From Candidatus Rifleibacteriota bacterium (lineage in GTDB: Bacteria; Muiribacteriota; Ozemobacteria; Ozemobacterales; Ozemobacteraceae): DNA of 16,442 nucleotides. The first letter of the stretch is position 1; the number at the start of each line of letters is the position of its first letter. A program made the position numbers and the translations under genes. The notes under the pieces are model-generated. The model was not told the DNA's origin and searched no databases. It saw only the letters and a program-made list of their open reading frames with translations. Shown piece by piece: positions 1 to 7,219 of the stretch. The stretch is taken from contig JAQUZA010000021.1 in the NCBI GenBank assembly GCA_028691595.1, forward strand, positions 1-16,442, written 5' to 3'.

Positions 1-1
1 T

Positions 2-421
2 GTTCCCGCGTTCTCTCTTTCGGCTGCAGAACTGAATGGTCTTTTCTCGATAATGGACCGCATCTATCTGCCCGGCCCGGTTGCTGATTACATCGCGCGT
101 CTCGTGCATGCGACTGATCCTTCAGCCTCTGCCTTACCTAGAATACAGGAATTCGTTCACTATGGGGCTTCACCGCGCGCAGCAATAGCAGTTGCTGAAG
201 CGGCACGCGGCGTGGCATTGCTGGCCGGTCGACCCTCGGTCGGGTTCGAGGATGTGCGTGAAGTCTTTGTCGCAGCCCTGAATCATCGGGTGTTGCTCAA
301 CTACAAGGCCAGATTCGAGGGGTTGACGACTTCGACGCTTTTGCATGAGCTTATGAAAGCGACCCGCGAGACGGATCTTGAATTTTCGCGCGGAGTATCG
401 ATGCTGACGGAAAACGTTTGA
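2..421 (+). CDS. moxR: MoxR-family AAA+ ATPase, C-terminal part (5' end outside window)
   Basis: The reading frame is open from base 2, and the first in-window ATG (base 53) lies inside the protein, so the gene starts upstream. The visible 139 residues are the helical lid domain of a MoxR ATPase. The diagnostic stretch is YGASPRAAIAVAEAARGVAL, followed by a GR..VGFEDV segment and an ALNHRVLLNYKA segment; the SPRA arginine corresponds to sensor 2. Walker A and B lie outside the window. MoxR proteins are cytosolic hexameric ATPases that work with vWA-domain partners in maturation or metal/cofactor insertion. The downstream DUF58 and vWA genes are the expected partners. Its TGA overlaps the next ATG by one base (TGATG at 419-423), so it heads or belongs to a coupled operon. 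The family call is secure; the substrate is unknown. Confidence 0.93.
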   Translation, partial: VPAFSLSAAELNGLFSIMDRIYLPGPVADYIARLVHATDPSASALPRIQEFVHYGASPRAAIAVAEAARGVALLAGRPSVGFEDVREVFVAALNHRVLLNYKARFEGLTTSTLLHELMKATRETDLEFSRGVSMLTENV

Positions 422-2205
422 TGAAGCCTGCAAGAATTCTTGTTATTTTTGCTTTTGTCATGCTGGGCGCTTTGGCTGCAGCCCAGACGGTTTCTTATGA
501 CGGCCTGAAATTCATGTCCATGCCCGATCTTGAGAATCGCCAGTTCTTTGGCTACAATTTTGTCAGAGTGCTGGTAACGAACAAGTCTGATCGGGTTCGC
601 AATATCAGGTTGTTTGCACGAACTGATTATTCACGCGATCTTGAAGAGGTAACCCGTAGTTTTTCTATTCAGCCTGGTGAAGCTTTAACCGAAGCGTTGA
701 TGGTTCCATCGGCCGACTTTTCTTCACAGGGTGTGAATATCGAAGTTGACGGGGTGTTGTTGCCTGATTACCTTTCAAAGTATTTAAGGTTTTACCGAAA
801 CTATTACGCTAAAAAGCAGGTTCTGGTTGACTCAAGAATCTCTCGCAATGATTTTGAGGCCGCTTTTGGCAGTTCCGGAAAGTTTGGTCATATAAATCTT
901 GAACTCAACCAGTTTACCGGCAGCCTGTCGCAGCTTTATCGCAACTGGCTTGGTTATGCCCAGTTCAATCTTTTGATGTTTTATGCCAAGAGTCTGTCAG
1001 ATATGCCAGAACCTGTCAGATTAGCTATCTTCGATTATGTCAGGGCCGGTGGTGCGCTGCTGATTCTGGGTCAGGCGGCATTGCCCTCAGATTTTTTCAA
1101 AAAGCATGAAGATGGGCTCTGGGCTTCTTACGAGGGCTGTTTTGGCCGGGTTTATCTGTTTAATGGTGACCTGTTTGCAACAGCGCCAGTGACTGAACCC
1201 CAGAAAATCCCTGCAAATAGCCTGGCACCCCGAAAAAATTCTTCTCATCAGCCCGTGAAGTTTAAATCAGAGCAGGCACCTGATGTGAGTGTGTTTGATC
1301 TTTTTGGTGGAAATTCCTTAAAAAGTGATTCACCGCTTTCGTTTAAAGACACTGAGATAGAAACGGTTTCAGCAAGATGGTTGATGCTTTTGATCTATCT
1401 TTTTGCCTTTATTATCGGCCCGGTCAACGTTTACTTTCTGCATAAAACCGGGCGGCGTATTTTTGTCTTTTTGACTGTTCCAATTGCTTCTCTGGCCTGT
1501 TGCGTTTTTATTTATGCTTATTATCTGGTATTCGAGAGTTCGACACTTCTTGTTAAAAAACAGACCCTCACTTTGCTGGATGAAAGGGAAAACCGTGCGG
1601 TAATGCTCGGCAATTACTCGGTTTTTTCGGCCCGTAGTCGGCCTGAAGGCTTGAAATTCGACATGCAGACCGAAGTTTTTCCTCTTAATCGTGATGATTA
1701 CAGAGTTTCTGATGGTGGTAAGTATATTTCGCTCGATGAAGATCAGCATTTCAAAGATGGGTGGGTGAAGCCAAAGATTCCGAGATATGTTCATGTCAGG
1801 TCTATTCAAACCCGAAGAGAAAGGGTGACCCTGTCAGTAAAAAATGGCCGCCTGCAACTGATGAATGGCCTGGGAGTCGATATAATCAAACTTCATCTTA
1901 AAACAGCTGACGGCAAAACCTATATCATCGAAAATTTGGGTGCCGGTAATATGGCCGAGCTCCAGGAACAGCGATCCGGGGTCGCAAACACAGCGGTGAC
2001 AACCCCGGCAGAAATTTTCTCTGAACACTGGTTCAGGTTGATGCCTGACATCAGCAGTTATTTTCAGACCAGTTACCTCAGACCCGGCACTTACATCGCC
2101 TCGCTTCGCGAATCGCCATTTCTCAGGCAGGCGATTGAAAAAGAAGCCAGCGTGAGCGATGAGGCCTGTATTATCGGCATTCTCAAGGAGGAACCACAGT
2201 TATGA
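421..2205 (+). CDS. Exported membrane protein of the MoxR/ABC/vWA operon, family not recognised
   Basis: This 594-residue protein has a clear Sec signal peptide at residues 1-22 (positively charged start, hydrophobic core, cleavage after ALAAA-Q or nearby). A strand-rich region follows (about 25-115), then a mixed domain (about 130-250) containing FDYVRAGGALLILGQ. That motif resembles the strand-turn-strand of GATase-like or DUF4350-type domains, without a nucleophile cysteine in that turn. Two transmembrane helices lie at about 319-339 and 347-371, followed by a soluble domain of about 220 residues. Topology is probably periplasm, two helices, then periplasm again. A TTG at 418 would add one residue, but ATG 421 is preferred. 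The gene sits between MoxR and the ABC ATPase and overlaps both. I infer a periplasmic partner of the ABC transporter or the vWA proteins; the function is unknown. Confidence 0.85.
   Translation: MKPARILVIFAFVMLGALAAAQTVSYDGLKFMSMPDLENRQFFGYNFVRVLVTNKSDRVRNIRLFARTDYSRDLEEVTRSFSIQPGEALTEALMVPSADFSSQGVNIEVDGVLLPDYLSKYLRFYRNYYAKKQVLVDSRISRNDFEAAFGSSGKFGHINLELNQFTGSLSQLYRNWLGYAQFNLLMFYAKSLSDMPEPVRLAIFDYVRAGGALLILGQAALPSDFFKKHEDGLWASYEGCFGRVYLFNGDLFATAPVTEPQKIPANSLAPRKNSSHQPVKFKSEQAPDVSVFDLFGGNSLKSDSPLSFKDTEIETVSARWLMLLIYLFAFIIGPVNVYFLHKTGRRIFVFLTVPIASLACCVFIYAYYLVFESSTLLVKKQTLTLLDERENRAVMLGNYSVFSARSRPEGLKFDMQTEVFPLNRDDYRVSDGGKYISLDEDQHFKDGWVKPKIPRYVHVRSIQTRRERVTLSVKNGRLQLMNGLGVDIIKLHLKTADGKTYIIENLGAGNMAELQEQRSGVANTAVTTPAEIFSEHWFRLMPDISSYFQTSYLRPGTYIASLRESPFLRQAIEKEASVSDEACIIGILKEEPQL
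2185..2191 (+). promoter_or_regulatory. Strong Shine-Dalgarno for the ABC ATPase gene
   Basis: AAGGAGG lies ten bases before ATG 2202, inside the end of the preceding gene. It fixes the ATPase start at the ATGA overlap (2202-2205) and means the ATPase can be initiated independently as well as by coupling. Confidence 0.75.
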
Positions 2206-3131
2206 TTCTTTCTGTTGAGAATCTTTACAAGAATTTTGGCAGCACTCACGCCGTTAAAGGCTTGACCTTCAGTCTTGGCGGGGGAGATATCACCGGTTTT
2301 GTTGGCCCGAACGGTGCCGGTAAGACAACAACCCTGAGAATTCTTGCTACCATTGAAGATGCCAGTTCTGGCAAGGTCGAGATCGACGGTCTCTCAATTT
2401 TTTCACACCCCGAAGCCGCACGCGAACAAATCGGTTTTGTGCCCGATTCTTTGCCGGTTCACGCCGATATGAGCGTGCATGAGTATCTTGACTTTTTTGC
2501 CCGTGCCTACGGTATTACATCAAACCGTCGTCATAGCTTGATTGAAGACCTGGAAGAGTTCACCAACCTTGTAGGAATAAGAGAAAAACTTATCGCCAAC
2601 CTTTCAAAAGGCATGAAACAAAGGGTTTCAATTGCCAGGGCGCTGATCAATGACCCACAGTTTCTTCTTATGGATGAGCCGGCAGCTGGTCTTGACCCGC
2701 GTGCCCGTATTGAACTTCGCGAACTTTTGCGCGTGCTTTCGCGCCAGGGAAAGGGAATTCTCATAAGTTCGCACATTCTCAGCGAACTCGCCGAAATTTG
2801 TAATTCGGCACTGATCATTGAACAGGGGATGTTGCTGAAATTTGGCAGCATCGAGGAGGTGACCAGCCACAATCAACAGGCCCGGCGGCTCATTCTCAAG
2901 CCCCTCTCAGATATTGAGGCTCTCAGCAGATTCGTGTTGCTCGAACAGTGGGTTGAAAACCTTGTGATCAACGGCAAATTACTTGAATGTGATTACGCCG
3001 GCACCGATGACGAAGCCTGTGAGCTTTTGCAGCGCATAATTGCAGGCGGGCACCGGCTGATAGAATTCAGATTCAGGCAGCAGAATCTTGAATCGGTCTT
3101 TATGAACATCACCCGAGGTGAAGTGCAGTGA
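2202..3131 (+). CDS. ABC transporter ATP-binding protein, ABC-2 (CcmA-like) type
   Basis: This 309-residue protein is a single nucleotide-binding domain with a C-terminal extension. Visible motifs: Walker A GPNGAGKT at 35-42, signature LSKGMKQRV at 134-142, Walker B FLLMDEP at 154-160 with the catalytic glutamate at 159, D-loop AAGLDP at 161-166, and H-loop histidine at 191 in SSHILSEL. At the usual Q-loop glutamine the protein reads GFVPDS, with aspartate at about residue 82; ABC-2 subfamily members often have glutamate here, so this looks like a family variant and not a defect. It would power the adjacent permease, probably as a homodimer on the cytosolic face. Start and stop both overlap neighbours. 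The substrate cannot be read from sequence; this subfamily is mostly exporters or mechanical machines such as gliding ABC complexes. Confidence 0.96.
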   Translation: MILSVENLYKNFGSTHAVKGLTFSLGGGDITGFVGPNGAGKTTTLRILATIEDASSGKVEIDGLSIFSHPEAAREQIGFVPDSLPVHADMSVHEYLDFFARAYGITSNRRHSLIEDLEEFTNLVGIREKLIANLSKGMKQRVSIARALINDPQFLLMDEPAAGLDPRARIELRELLRVLSRQGKGILISSHILSELAEICNSALIIEQGMLLKFGSIEEVTSHNQQARRLILKPLSDIEALSRFVLLEQWVENLVINGKLLECDYAGTDDEACELLQRIIAGGHRLIEFRFRQQNLESVFMNITRGEVQ

Positions 3132-4582
3132 TGACACCTGAATCAATATATAACCGGTTTGATGATATTCTTAACCCGATAATTGTTAAAGAACTGCGCC
3201 AGGTAGTCAGGGGAAAATTCTTCTGGGGCGTTCTGATCTTGTTTCTTGGTTTTCAATGCATCGTTCTCAGTCTTTCTATTGCAGATCGTGGCCTTACCAG
3301 CCGCAGCGTCGGTGCTGAAGCTCTGACTTTTCTTTTTGGCATCCTGTTTTTTGCCAGCTTTGTCATTGTTCCCGTTTATAACGGTGTTAAATTTGCCAAA
3401 GAACGCAACGATGGCTCTGATGAACTGCTTTTTATCACGACTATTACCCCGCAGACCATCGTTAAGGGCAAGTTTGCCGCCGCCATGGTTTTTATTTTCC
3501 TTCTTTACAGCGCTTTTTCGCCATTTATGGCCATGACCTTTTTTTTGAGCGGCGTTGACCTGCCGCTGACTTTTCTGGCTTTGATCATTGGTCTTCTTTT
3601 CAGTGCGGCCGGGGCCATGGGGCAGATATGCATCGCCGCTCTGGCACGTGACAGCAATTCGCAGCAGTTTTTTCGTGGTCTTGGCATTTTTACCCAGGTT
3701 TCTTTGTTCTTCACTATCGCCGGGGCCGGGTCTGATATGGTGCATTACGGTACCGGGCGCTTTTTTCCTGTCAGTGACACCTTGTCGACTCTCTTCAGCC
3801 TTACACTAATTTCGGGCGCATTGACTTACTTTTTTTACCGGGCATCAGCGGCAATAATTGCTCCTGCCGGTTCAAACCGCATGTATCAGGTCAGAGTGAG
3901 CGCGTCGGTTATCTGGGCCGGCTCATTCCTGCTGGCGTTGTGGTGGTCATTCAAAACCTCATCTGCCCATCTGTTCATGTTATGGAGCGGCCTTGTCTGC
4001 TTCGGCCTCTGTCTGGCAATCGCGGTTGCCATTTCCGAAAGAGATTCTTTGTCTGATAGAATTGCCAGAGAAATCCCGACAAATCCAATCAAAAAACGTC
4101 TGGCATTTTTCTTTTTCAGCGGTTCGGCCGGCGGGCTGGCCTGGGTTGCCGGCATGAGCATTCTGACCACCTTCGCTATGAACCTGCTGTCTTCATCTGC
4201 ACTGATTCGCCACACTTCAGACCTTCGCGATGCCTCTTTTGTCATTTTTTCGTTTGTCTGTTATTTTTTGGGCTATGCACTGATTGCCGGGGTTATCCGC
4301 CGGGTCTTTTTCAGCAGTCTTATAGATATCCGCAATACCTGGGTCGTCTTTCTGCTCGTCTCAGTTGCTTTTTGCATTCTGCCCATGTTTCTCTGGTCTT
4401 TCCTCGGTTCGGATTCAGATATTCTGATGCTTGGCAATCCCTTCGCCTCCCTGTCGAGAAGTCGCTATCTCGATGGTCTGTTTTTTGGTCTGTCGGTTCT
4501 GTTGCTCGGTCTGATTCTGAATTTTTCCTGGCTCAGAGCCCAGGTAAAAGAGTTCGCTTCAGCTGGGGCCAGCCATGAGTGA
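3131..4582 (+). CDS. ABC-2 type transporter permease, about 12 transmembrane helices
   Basis: This 483-residue protein is very hydrophobic, with about twelve predicted membrane segments. The first follows the juxtamembrane stretch NPIIVKELRQVVRGKFFW, a feature typical of ABC-2 permeases, where an amphipathic helix with a K-E-L-R pattern precedes helix 1. Two six-helix halves suggest a fused or duplicated permease. No large periplasmic domain is evident. The preferred start is ATG 3131, overlapping the ATPase stop as TGATG; a GTG at 3128 is equally well placed relative to GAGGTG at 3115-3120 and would add one residue. It pairs with the ATPase just upstream. Its end overlaps the DUF58 gene by eight bases, which ties the transporter to the vWA genes in one transcript. 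Confidence 0.92.
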   Translation: MTPESIYNRFDDILNPIIVKELRQVVRGKFFWGVLILFLGFQCIVLSLSIADRGLTSRSVGAEALTFLFGILFFASFVIVPVYNGVKFAKERNDGSDELLFITTITPQTIVKGKFAAAMVFIFLLYSAFSPFMAMTFFLSGVDLPLTFLALIIGLLFSAAGAMGQICIAALARDSNSQQFFRGLGIFTQVSLFFTIAGAGSDMVHYGTGRFFPVSDTLSTLFSLTLISGALTYFFYRASAAIIAPAGSNRMYQVRVSASVIWAGSFLLALWWSFKTSSAHLFMLWSGLVCFGLCLAIAVAISERDSLSDRIAREIPTNPIKKRLAFFFFSGSAGGLAWVAGMSILTTFAMNLLSSSALIRHTSDLRDASFVIFSFVCYFLGYALIAGVIRRVFFSSLIDIRNTWVVFLLVSVAFCILPMFLWSFLGSDSDILMLGNPFASLSRSRYLDGLFFGLSVLLLGLILNFSWLRAQVKEFASAGASHE

Positions 4583-5453
4583 CTTGTCGCGCCAGACGCT
4601 TGAGGCCGCTGAACTTGCCGGTCAGAGGTTCTATCTCAATGTTTCTTCAAGGTTTTCCGGTCTTCAGGGTGGAACCAGGTTCGGGCGCAATACCGGCAAT
4701 TCTCTTGAGTTTCTCGATCATCGCGAGTATCAGCCGGGTGACGATATCAGGCACATTGACTGGAACGCTCTTGCCCGTTCAGACAGATTGACCGTCAAAC
4801 TTTTTCGCGAAGAGGTTGCCCCTCACCTTGACCTGCTTATCGATGCTTCTGCATCAATGGCCCTCGAAAACAGCAGAAAGTCAGAAGGCCTGTTCGCTCT
4901 GGCAGCTTTGTTGCGGGTGGCCGCCCTGAATGCCGGTTATACCACAACCTCCTGGATTGTAAAGGACCGATGTCAGCGTGTTGAGCCTGATAATCTGCCG
5001 GTAAGAGACTGGCGTGGCGCTGAGTGTGATTTTTCAGGCAACGTCGGGCAGACTTTTGCCCAGTTTCTTCCCGCATTGCGGCCATCAGGGGTTAGAATTC
5101 TTCTCAGCGATCTGTTCTGGAACGAGGAACCCCTCGCTGTCCTGCGTCAGTTGTCGGGAAATGCCGCCTTACTGGTTGTCGTTCAGCTTCTGGCCGGTAA
5201 AGATATTTCGCCTGATTTATCAGGAAATATCAGACTGGTTGACTCTGAAACCGGCGAACTGATCGAGCTGGTTGCCGATGAAAGCCTTCTGCGCGACTAC
5301 CAGAGCAATTTTGCCAGACATCAGGAAAATTGGAAACGCGATTGTTCGCGTTCTGGCAGCGTGTTTTGTCAGTGCGTCGCTGAGAGCTTTCTGCAGGATT
5401 TCGTTGCTGAAGATCTTGTTAAGAGCGAGATCCTTATGAGCAGGAGCAGATAA
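4575..5453 (+). CDS. DUF58 domain protein with vWA-like MIDAS motif
   Basis: This 292-residue protein has no signal peptide or membrane helix and is therefore cytosolic. Residues 45-95 carry the DUF58 core: EFLDHREYQPGDDIRHIDW, then a segment ending in TVKLFREE, then LLIDASASM, where D90, S92 and S94 form the DxSxS metal-ion site of a vWA fold. A second acidic element (LLSDLFW, D179) fits the later vWA metal-coordinating loop. DUF58 proteins are regularly encoded beside MoxR ATPases and are thought to be direct partners. Translation starts inside the permease gene (eight-base overlap) and its TAA overlaps the next ATG (TAATG, 5451-5455). The family assignment is firm; the biochemical role in any organism is poorly defined. 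Confidence 0.95.
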   Translation: MSDLSRQTLEAAELAGQRFYLNVSSRFSGLQGGTRFGRNTGNSLEFLDHREYQPGDDIRHIDWNALARSDRLTVKLFREEVAPHLDLLIDASASMALENSRKSEGLFALAALLRVAALNAGYTTTSWIVKDRCQRVEPDNLPVRDWRGAECDFSGNVGQTFAQFLPALRPSGVRILLSDLFWNEEPLAVLRQLSGNAALLVVVQLLAGKDISPDLSGNIRLVDSETGELIELVADESLLRDYQSNFARHQENWKRDCSRSGSVFCQCVAESFLQDFVAEDLVKSEILMSRSR

Positions 5454-7219
5454 TGCCATTTTTTATGAGCCCGTCTGCTTTTTGGGGTCTGCTTGCCGCT
5501 ATAGTTCTGGCGGGCGTGTATTTTTTCCGCCGGCAGTCTCGAACGATCAAGGTTTCATCGTTGATGTTTTTCAGCAGGCTGAAGCATCCGGCTGAAGGTG
5601 GGCGCCGCCTGACCCGATTCCAGGCTCCGCTGATTCTTCTGGTGGAAGCCGCCATTCTCATATTGCTGGTCATTGCCGCAGCCAGCCCAAGAGCCATAAG
5701 CGGCGAAAAGCTTGTTCCTGTAGTGCTGATTCTTGATGATTCTCTATCGATGGGGGTTAATGAACCGGATAGCCCACGCGCTGCCGCACTGAAGTATCTT
5801 GACCAGACGTTTTTTTCGCAGTCAGCATATCGCTTTACCATGATCAGAGCGGGTTTTCAGCCTGAGATTATCGGCAGGCACGAAATGACCGGAAAAGAGG
5901 CTGCATGGCTGGTCAGCAACTGGCGATGCCGGGCTCCGACAGCTGATTTGCGTCGGGCCATGCGCTACGTCGGCGAAGGTTTTTCTGCAAACGTGCATAC
6001 TTTTGTCATCACTGATCACATACCCGAAAATGAGCAGACAGGCAGATCGGTCTGGCTGGCTTTTGGCAAGGCATTAGATAATCTTGCAATTACATCTGTC
6101 AGCCGATATGCACTAGGAACAACCGACAGATGTTTTGCCGAATTTACCAGTTTTGCCTCGGGGCCGGTTCAGCTCGAAGCTGAAATCATCGACTATAAAA
6201 GCGGTCAGGTTCTTGAGCGTATCAGTGAAACTTTGCCTTCAGGGGCCATTCGCAGAATCAGATTTATTGTTAAAGACACTTCTGCCACAATAAATATCAG
6301 AATTGCCAAAGACAAGGTTGAATTTGACAACAATGCCTGGCTGCTTCCCGTCAGACTAAGACCCGTGGATGTCGAATTGCGCCTGAAAAACGAAAATTTT
6401 AAACGGGTGATCGAGAGGGCCGTTTTTGCGACCGGACTGGCTCGAATTTCTTCAAGTTCAACCCAGCTGCTGATAACCGACAGCAAAGATTCTGTTCCTG
6501 CAGAAGAGGGTTTGTGGCATCTCTACCTTCATGTTGCCAGTCAGCCATCGGCAATATCTGGCGTTATTGCCGTCGATAAAGAACATCCCCTGGTAACTGG
6601 TTTCCCGCCGGTTAAGGCGGCATGGGCCATAGACCCGGAGTTCACAGCCGTAGGCAAACCCCTGATGTCAGCGGCCACCACCTCGCTGCTTTCGGTTGAA
6701 GGTGACCCGGAACAGCGGGTTGCCATAAATATGAATATGACCCCGGATTACTCTGACCTGCATAAAAGCCCGATATGGCCGGTAATGTTCTGGAACCTGA
6801 TGAACTGGAGACAACAGTTTTTTCCAGGCCCCCTTGATGCAAATTTTCGCAGTGGCAACCAGATCAAGCTCGCTCTGCCCGCCGGCGAAAAAGCTGCTAC
6901 AATGCTTGACCCGGCAGGCAAAAAGATTGAAGAAGCATCTGTGTGGCGCAATCAGGCAGTCTTTCAGTCATCTTTACCGGGGCTTTTTCAGATTAAAACC
7001 GAAATAGCGTCATGGCCTGTGGCAGTCAATCTTTGTTCTCCGGCTGAATCTGATCTTTCAGGGGCTTCGTCGCTGCCGCCCCCGGCAATGCCTTTTGCAG
7101 AAGATGCCATGCTGCAATTCGCCGACGTACGCTGGTGGTTTCTTTTGCCGGCCATGCTGCTGATAGCGCTGCATCAATGGCTCTCATGCCGAAGGAGGCC
7201 TGCCGATGCTGCTCGTTGA
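5453..7219 (+). CDS. BatA-like membrane protein with vWA domain
   Basis: This 588-residue protein begins with the BatA (aerotolerance-regulator) N-terminal arrangement: a helix at about 8-24, a short basic cytosolic loop rich in R and K, and a second helix at about 60-78. The vWA domain follows directly with LILDDSLSM (D95, S97, S99 of the MIDAS) and a later aspartate in VITDHIPEN (D188). Beyond about residue 210 come beta-rich segments, a short stretch (about 336-362) like a degenerate GATase-type fold, and a C-terminal helix at about 561-577 ending in a basic tail. The vWA domain should face the periplasm. AGGAG at 5442-5446 sits six bases before ATG 5453; ATG 5465 is a possible alternative. 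It overlaps the next gene by 14 bases. BatA proteins are partners of MoxR ATPases; the transported or matured target is unknown. Confidence 0.9.
   Translation: MPFFMSPSAFWGLLAAIVLAGVYFFRRQSRTIKVSSLMFFSRLKHPAEGGRRLTRFQAPLILLVEAAILILLVIAAASPRAISGEKLVPVVLILDDSLSMGVNEPDSPRAAALKYLDQTFFSQSAYRFTMIRAGFQPEIIGRHEMTGKEAAWLVSNWRCRAPTADLRRAMRYVGEGFSANVHTFVITDHIPENEQTGRSVWLAFGKALDNLAITSVSRYALGTTDRCFAEFTSFASGPVQLEAEIIDYKSGQVLERISETLPSGAIRRIRFIVKDTSATINIRIAKDKVEFDNNAWLLPVRLRPVDVELRLKNENFKRVIERAVFATGLARISSSSTQLLITDSKDSVPAEEGLWHLYLHVASQPSAISGVIAVDKEHPLVTGFPPVKAAWAIDPEFTAVGKPLMSAATTSLLSVEGDPEQRVAINMNMTPDYSDLHKSPIWPVMFWNLMNWRQQFFPGPLDANFRSGNQIKLALPAGEKAATMLDPAGKKIEEASVWRNQAVFQSSLPGLFQIKTEIASWPVAVNLCSPAESDLSGASSLPPPAMPFAEDAMLQFADVRWWFLLPAMLLIALHQWLSCRRRPADAAR
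7192..7198 (+). promoter_or_regulatory. Strong Shine-Dalgarno for the double-vWA gene
   Basis: AAGGAGG ends seven bases before ATG 7206, within the last codons of the BatA-like gene. It decides this start and produces the 14-base overlap, the longest in the operon. Confidence 0.75.

Noticed and set aside
3143..3745. 200-residue open frame on the minus strand inside the permease gene
   Set aside because: Composition is Lys/Gln/Asn-rich and domainless, as expected from the antisense of a Phe/Leu-rich membrane protein; the plus strand gene is clearly real.
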